A stretch of 9,296 nucleotides of DNA from an uncultured Nitrospinaceae bacterium (GTDB lineage: Bacteria > Nitrospinota > Nitrospinia > Nitrospinales > VA-1): assembly GCA_905182935.1 (NCBI GenBank), contig CAJJDL010000334.1, positions 1 to 9,296 of the forward strand, given 5' to 3'. The notes beneath the pieces were generated by a model, which was given only the letters and a program-made list of their open reading frames with translations, made no database searches and was not told the origin of the DNA. The position numbers were made by a program, and so were the translations under genes. Of the stretch, positions 6,626 to 9,296 are shown one piece after another; position 1 is the stretch's first letter, and each line of letters begins with the position of its first letter.

Positions 6626-7483
6626 ATGGCAATTCGTATTTTCAACAATATAGCTTCGAGTAATGCCCAGAGAATTCTAGGCGTTAACAATCAACGATTA
6701 GCAACATCAATAGAGCGAATATCCACTGGTATTCGTATCAATAAGGGCGCTGATGATGCGGCCGGTCTTGCAATTTCTGAAGGACTGCGTTCTGATATAC
6801 GTGCTCTGAGACAAGCCACAAGAAATGCTAATGATGGGATATCGCTAATTAATGTTACTGAAGGTGCGCTCAATGAGCAATCCGGTATTCTTATTCGTCT
6901 TCGAGAACTGGCATCCCAAGCCGCAACCGGAACAGTTGGATCCACAGAGCGTGGGACTATTCAATTAGAGTTTTCCGCGCTTCGTAATGAACTCACACGT
7001 ATTTCCCAGACTACTGAGTTTAATGGAATCGCCTTACTTGATGGCGGTCTTGCCTCATCTGCATCTAGCACCAATAATATTATGATTCAGATTGGTATCG
7101 ATAACTCTGAAAATAGCAGACTTAATCTAAATAGCGCAATCAACCTTGCTGCTGTGGATGCATCGACTTTAAAAATAGCGGCTCTGTCTGTGACAGGTGC
7201 CTCAGAGGCTTTAACAGCACTTAATGAAATCAATAACGCCATCGGATCTGTAACTGCGAGCCGAGGTAAGGTTGGTGCTGTACAAAATAGACTGCAACGT
7301 TCCGTAAGTGCCCTGGCCATTACAGCAGAAAACTTACAAGCTGCAGAATCGTCGATACGAGATGCCGATATTGCAGCAGAAATCGCAGAGTTGACTCGAA
7401 ATCAGATCCTAGTACAAACCTCAACCGCTATGGTAGGGCAGTCAAATCTGATTCCACAATCTGTGCTTCAGTTGCTGGCATAA
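6626..7483 (+). CDS. fliC: Flagellin 1
   Basis: Flagellin is the filament subunit, exported by the flagellar type III apparatus. The 285 residues keep only the conserved D0/D1 core. The N-terminal half has the standard pattern: SIERISTGIRINKGADDAAGL (28-48), LRSDIRALRQATRNANDGISL (54-74), EGALNEQSGILIRLRELASQA (79-99) and TTEFNG (129-134). The variable middle (about 137-200) is very short, with no D2/D3 domain. The C-terminal half has ASRGKVGAVQNRL, AENLQAAESSIRDADIA and the D0 end NLIPQSVLQLL. There is no Cys or Trp. GGAGG (6613-6617) lies 8 nt before the ATG. It is about three quarters identical to flagellin 2 by eye. The gene symbol follows the family; which paralogue is the major subunit is not known. 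Confidence 0.97.
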   Translation: MAIRIFNNIASSNAQRILGVNNQRLATSIERISTGIRINKGADDAAGLAISEGLRSDIRALRQATRNANDGISLINVTEGALNEQSGILIRLRELASQAATGTVGSTERGTIQLEFSALRNELTRISQTTEFNGIALLDGGLASSASSTNNIMIQIGIDNSENSRLNLNSAINLAAVDASTLKIAALSVTGASEALTALNEINNAIGSVTASRGKVGAVQNRLQRSVSALAITAENLQAAESSIRDADIAAEIAELTRNQILVQTSTAMVGQSNLIPQSVLQLLA

Positions 7484-7487
7484 TAAA

Positions 7488-7559
7488 CTATCAGCAGGGT
7501 AAACGGGTTGATAGATTGAGCGAGAAGTAACGCGGTACATAAGGATACCGTATAGCTCA
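7488..7559 (+). ncRNA. Hairpins between flagellin 1 and the mini-flagellin frame
   Basis: CTATCA (7488-7493) pairs with TGATAG (7509-7514). A second, nested hairpin has outer arms TGAGC (7517-7521) and GCTCA (7555-7559), and inner arms CGGTA (7533-7537) and TACCG (7546-7550) around an 8-nt loop with AAGGA. Only a short run of T follows, so this may be a weak terminator, an mRNA 3'-end structure, or a translational leader for the next frame. Confidence 0.45.
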
Positions 7560-7587
7560 TTTTCACCAAATAAAAGGAACTTGACAA

Positions 7588-7941
7588 GTGAACGCTATAA
7601 AAATAAGGAGGTCGGTTGATAAAACGATACATAGTGGCAAGGTAATTTATAACGGTGACAATGTCACCAACCTTGGCATACCCAAGTCATTTTTATCCGA
7701 TAATAACTCCTTGAAGCGGGTACTTAAAAGCACCCCTCATGAAGACCTAAACGTTCAAATAAAAATTGATTCTTTTATTAAAGCATTAACCACTGTTAAA
7801 GGAGAACCGGGCACGACGCAAAATCTACTTATAAGAGTCATCAAAGTTTTAAACGTAACCATAGAGAACCTGAATGCGGCTGATGCGACTAATCATGGAA
7901 AAATTATTGCAAAAGAAATCGCCATTTTAACGCAAAAATAA
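7588..7941 (+). CDS. Mini-flagellin-like protein (C-terminal D1-like segment only)
   Basis: This 117-codon frame starts at GTG with AGGA 9 nt upstream. The last 45 residues align with the flagellin C-terminal D1 helix: TQNLLIRVIKVLNVTIENLN against VQNRLQRSVSALAITAENLQ, then AAD...IIAKEIAILT against AAE...IAAEIAELT. It ends just where flagellins continue into the D0 tail, which is absent. The first 70 residues are not clearly flagellin. Residues shared with flagellin 1 often use different codons (ENL, AA, LT), as expected for old divergence with some protein-level constraint rather than a fresh break. It has no Cys or Trp. It could be a degenerate flagellin gene, or a small protein that binds flagellin or its partners. 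No function is shown. Confidence 0.6.
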   Translation: MNAIKIRRSVDKTIHSGKVIYNGDNVTNLGIPKSFLSDNNSLKRVLKSTPHEDLNVQIKIDSFIKALTTVKGEPGTTQNLLIRVIKVLNVTIENLNAADATNHGKIIAKEIAILTQK

Positions 7942-8165
7942 ATCTCCCAGCTGTGCCAGGTTCTAAAATAAGAACAAGTTAAGGCCTTAATTAAATTCAT
8001 TCATTTGGGTAACGAACGTATAAGGACAAAAGTTAACCTTGTTTTTTTAATTTAACCGACTGAGTTATAAAAATAATTTTCTCAAGAAAACCTTTATTTC
8101 TCTACGGTTAAAAAGATTTAACTCCCACCTCACCCATAATTCGCTAAAAATTTAACCAAAAATAT
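7942..8165. other. AT-rich gap upstream of the flagellin 2 promoter
   Basis: I see no gene. It holds the palindrome TTAAGGCCTTAA (7979-7990), a possible terminator (8021-8048), and several copies of TTTAAC(C) or its complement: 8051-8057, 8106-8112 (inverted), 8117-8122 and 8151-8157. TTTAACCG (8051-8058) and CGGTTAAA (8105-8112) form an 8-bp inverted repeat. Confidence 0.5.
8021..8048 (+). terminator. Possible Rho-independent terminator
   Basis: AAGG (8022-8025) can pair with CCTT (8037-8040), followed by G and seven T (8042-8048). The stem is short with an 11-nt loop; an overlapping bulged stem GGTAAC/GTTAACC (8009-8038) is an alternative. It would end transcription from the mini-flagellin region before flagellin 2. 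Confidence 0.35.
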
Positions 8166-8192
8166 TAAAGTATATCAACCTTGATCCGATAG
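8166..8192 (+). promoter_or_regulatory. Sigma-28 (FliA) promoter of flagellin 2
   Basis: TAAAGTAT (8166-8173) is followed after exactly 11 nt by TCCGATAG (8185-8192), matching 13 of 16 consensus positions. The layout is the same as for flagellin 1, including T in place of the first G of the -10. Transcription would start near 8199, giving a leader of about 178 nt. Confidence 0.82.
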
Positions 8193-8206
8193 GCCTCATT
8201 AAGTCA

Positions 8207-8235
8207 GGTTGTATTCGGTTGGAGCCGGATCAACC
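8207..8235 (+). ncRNA. Leader hairpin 1 of flagellin 2 (GGA loop)
   Basis: GGTTG (8207-8211) pairs with CAACC (8231-8235) and ATTCGGT (8213-8219) with GCCGGAT (8224-8230), with one bulged T at 8212 and the loop TGGA. The 12-bp stem (two G-U pairs) starts about 8 nt from the predicted transcript start. If the closing U-G pair opens, the loop becomes UUGGAG, with GGA in the middle. Confidence 0.6.
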
Positions 8236-8270
8236 AGAATAGTAAAAATTAACGGAGGTTTTAAAATTAA

Positions 8271-8339
8271 AGTATGGGAATTGACTCCCATACTAAAGGG
8301 TTAATAGCTTGGAGGCTTGTTTTAGTATGGATGCTAAAA
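8271..8339 (+). ncRNA. Candidate two-state RNA switch in flagellin 2 leader
   Basis: Three perfect stems share segments. (a) AGTATGGGA (8271-8279) with TCCCATACT (8286-8294), 9 bp. (b) CCATACTAAA (8288-8297) with TTTAGTATGG (8321-8330), 10 bp. (c) TTTTAGT (8320-8326) with GCTAAAA (8333-8339), 7 bp around the hexaloop ATGGAT. Stems a and c can coexist; b excludes both. The a+c state displays AUGGAU, the ANGGAN hexaloop known for CsrA/RsmA binding; the b state buries its AUGG. The region ends 25 nt before the flagellin 2 ribosome site, which itself contains AUGGAGGAU. Regulation by CsrA is inference; the complementarity is seen directly. Confidence 0.55.
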
Positions 8340-8376
8340 CAGTAACCCGATTAAATTCAATCATGGAGGATAAACA

Positions 8377-9237
8377 ATGGCAGTTCGAATCTTCAATAAC
8401 ATCCCCTCACTTACCGCTCAGAGAATTCTGGGTGTAAATAACAACCGTTTGGCTCAATCTGTAGAGCGTATTTCATCAGGTATCCGAATCAACAAAGCAG
8501 CTGATGATGCTGCGGGTCTAGCAGTTTCTGAAGGACTACGTTCCGATATTCGGGCACTACGACAAGCTGTAAGAAATGCTAGTGACGGAATTTCACTATT
8601 GAGCGTTACAGAGGGTGCGCTCAACGAGCAAGGTGGAATGCTAATACGACTTCGTGAACTTGCATCTCAAGCTGCAACTGGAACAGTAGGATCGACGGAA
8701 CGACAAACTATCCAGTTAGAGTTCAGTGCTCTTAGAGCTGAGTTGGACCGTATCACAGCAACCACAGAGTTTAATGGATTAAAATTAATCAATGGAAACC
8801 TTGGGTCGTCTGTAGCAGATGTTAACTCCCATATTCTCATTCAGATTGGTATCAATAACTCAATGGAAAGTAGACTCGATCTAAATAAAGAATTAAACTT
8901 AGAGGCTATTAGTTCCACAAACTTAGAGATACATACACTTTCTGTTACAGGTGCTGCGCAGGCGTTAACAGCTCTCGACGTCATAAACGATGCTATTTCA
9001 TCAGTAACAGCAAGCCGAGGTAAAGTGGGTGCCGTACAAAACCGACTGACCCGTTCGATTGCTAACTTATCTGTATCAGTTGAAAACTTAACAGCTGCAG
9101 AATCATCGATTCGTGATGCTGATATTGCAGAAGAAGTTGCTCAACTAACTAGAAACCAGATCTTGGTACAAACGGCAACTGCGATGGTTGGGCAAGCGAA
9201 CTTGATTCCTCAATCCGTGCTTCAGTTACTAGGATAA
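8377..9237 (+). CDS. fliC: Flagellin 2
   Basis: This second flagellin of 286 residues has the same D0/D1-only build as flagellin 1: SVERISSGIRINKAADDAAGL (28-48), LRSDIRALRQAVRNASDGISL (54-74), EGALNEQGGMLIRLRELASQA (79-99), TTEFNG, and the C-terminal ASRGKVGAVQNRL, AAESSIRDADIAEEVAQLTRNQILVQT and NLIPQSVLQLL ends. Most differences from flagellin 1 fall in the middle (about 137-200) and at scattered helix positions, as for paralogues under the same packing constraints. GGAGG (8365-8369) lies 7 nt before the ATG and is part of ATGGAGGAT. There is no Cys or Trp. No terminator is visible in the remaining 59 nt of the window. Filaments could contain both subunits, or the two may be expressed under different conditions through their different leaders. 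Confidence 0.97.
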   Translation: MAVRIFNNIPSLTAQRILGVNNNRLAQSVERISSGIRINKAADDAAGLAVSEGLRSDIRALRQAVRNASDGISLLSVTEGALNEQGGMLIRLRELASQAATGTVGSTERQTIQLEFSALRAELDRITATTEFNGLKLINGNLGSSVADVNSHILIQIGINNSMESRLDLNKELNLEAISSTNLEIHTLSVTGAAQALTALDVINDAISSVTASRGKVGAVQNRLTRSIANLSVSVENLTAAESSIRDADIAEEVAQLTRNQILVQTATAMVGQANLIPQSVLQLLG

Positions 9238-9296
9238 GCGGGGTATTTTAAATATAGGTTTTACAACTAATACATATGACTATTTTATTAAATAAA

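Noticed and set aside
6691..7320. Antisense open frames within flagellin 1
   Set aside because: They are opposite a clearly conserved flagellin coding sequence, with no start signals or recognisable protein features.
8274..8345. 23-codon upstream open frame in the flagellin 2 leader
   Set aside because: The nearest GGAGG is 15 nt from its ATG, the peptide resembles nothing, and the DNA is better explained by the overlapping perfect stems.
8327..8379. ATG at 8327 with GGAGG 11 nt upstream, giving a frame that overlaps the flagellin 2 start
   Set aside because: The ATG lies in the AUGGAU hexaloop and the frame runs out of phase into flagellin. A regulatory uORF is possible but there is no supporting evidence.
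1..9296. CRISPR array, insertion sequence, tRNA or rRNA
   Set aside because: No regular repeat-spacer pattern, no transposase or terminal repeats, and no tRNA- or rRNA-like sequence was seen. The two flagellin genes are the only long repeat and are diverged paralogues.

Overview
The window comes from a flagellated, AT-rich, probably Gram-negative bacterium. By eye GC is near 40% in genes and much lower between them. Evidence is two short flagellins, sigma-28-type promoters, and genes for surface sugars and peptidoglycan turnover (RmlC-like epimerase, SpsF-like cytidylyltransferase, LD-carboxypeptidase). I cannot fix the lineage; a marine Nitrospinota, SAR324 or deltaproteobacterial type of genome would fit, but this is a guess.

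Layout. The left part (1-2860) is read on the minus strand: a methyltransferase followed by rmlC, probably one operon; an unrecognised 263-residue protein (405-1196) with its own sigma-28-like promoter; and the 5' part of a cyclic-nucleotide-binding-domain protein that runs off the left edge. A divergent AT-rich gap leads to hisA-hisF on the plus strand, overlapping by 11 bp, with a 27-residue insertion in HisF. A minus-strand LD-carboxypeptidase converges on hisF. A second divergent gap leads to an SpsF-like cytidylyltransferase and then to flagellin 1, a mini-flagellin-like frame and flagellin 2, all on the plus strand.

How it fits together. Both flagellins have a good sigma-28 (FliA) promoter of the form TAAAGTwT-N11-TCCGATAn, followed by an unusually long leader of about 180-190 nt. 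Each leader holds mutually exclusive or pseudoknot-forming stems that would expose or hide a GGA motif. In flagellin 2 one stem carries an AUGGAU hexaloop, the form preferred by CsrA/RsmA. Between the flagellins lies a 117-codon frame that resembles only the C-terminal D1 part of flagellin and lacks the D0 tail. The 263-residue protein 5 kb away appears to share the sigma-28 control. The cytidylyltransferase just before flagellin 1 suggests, but does not prove, flagellin or surface glycosylation. The most novel material is the pair of flagellin leader RNAs, the mini-flagellin, and the sigma-28-linked unknown protein.
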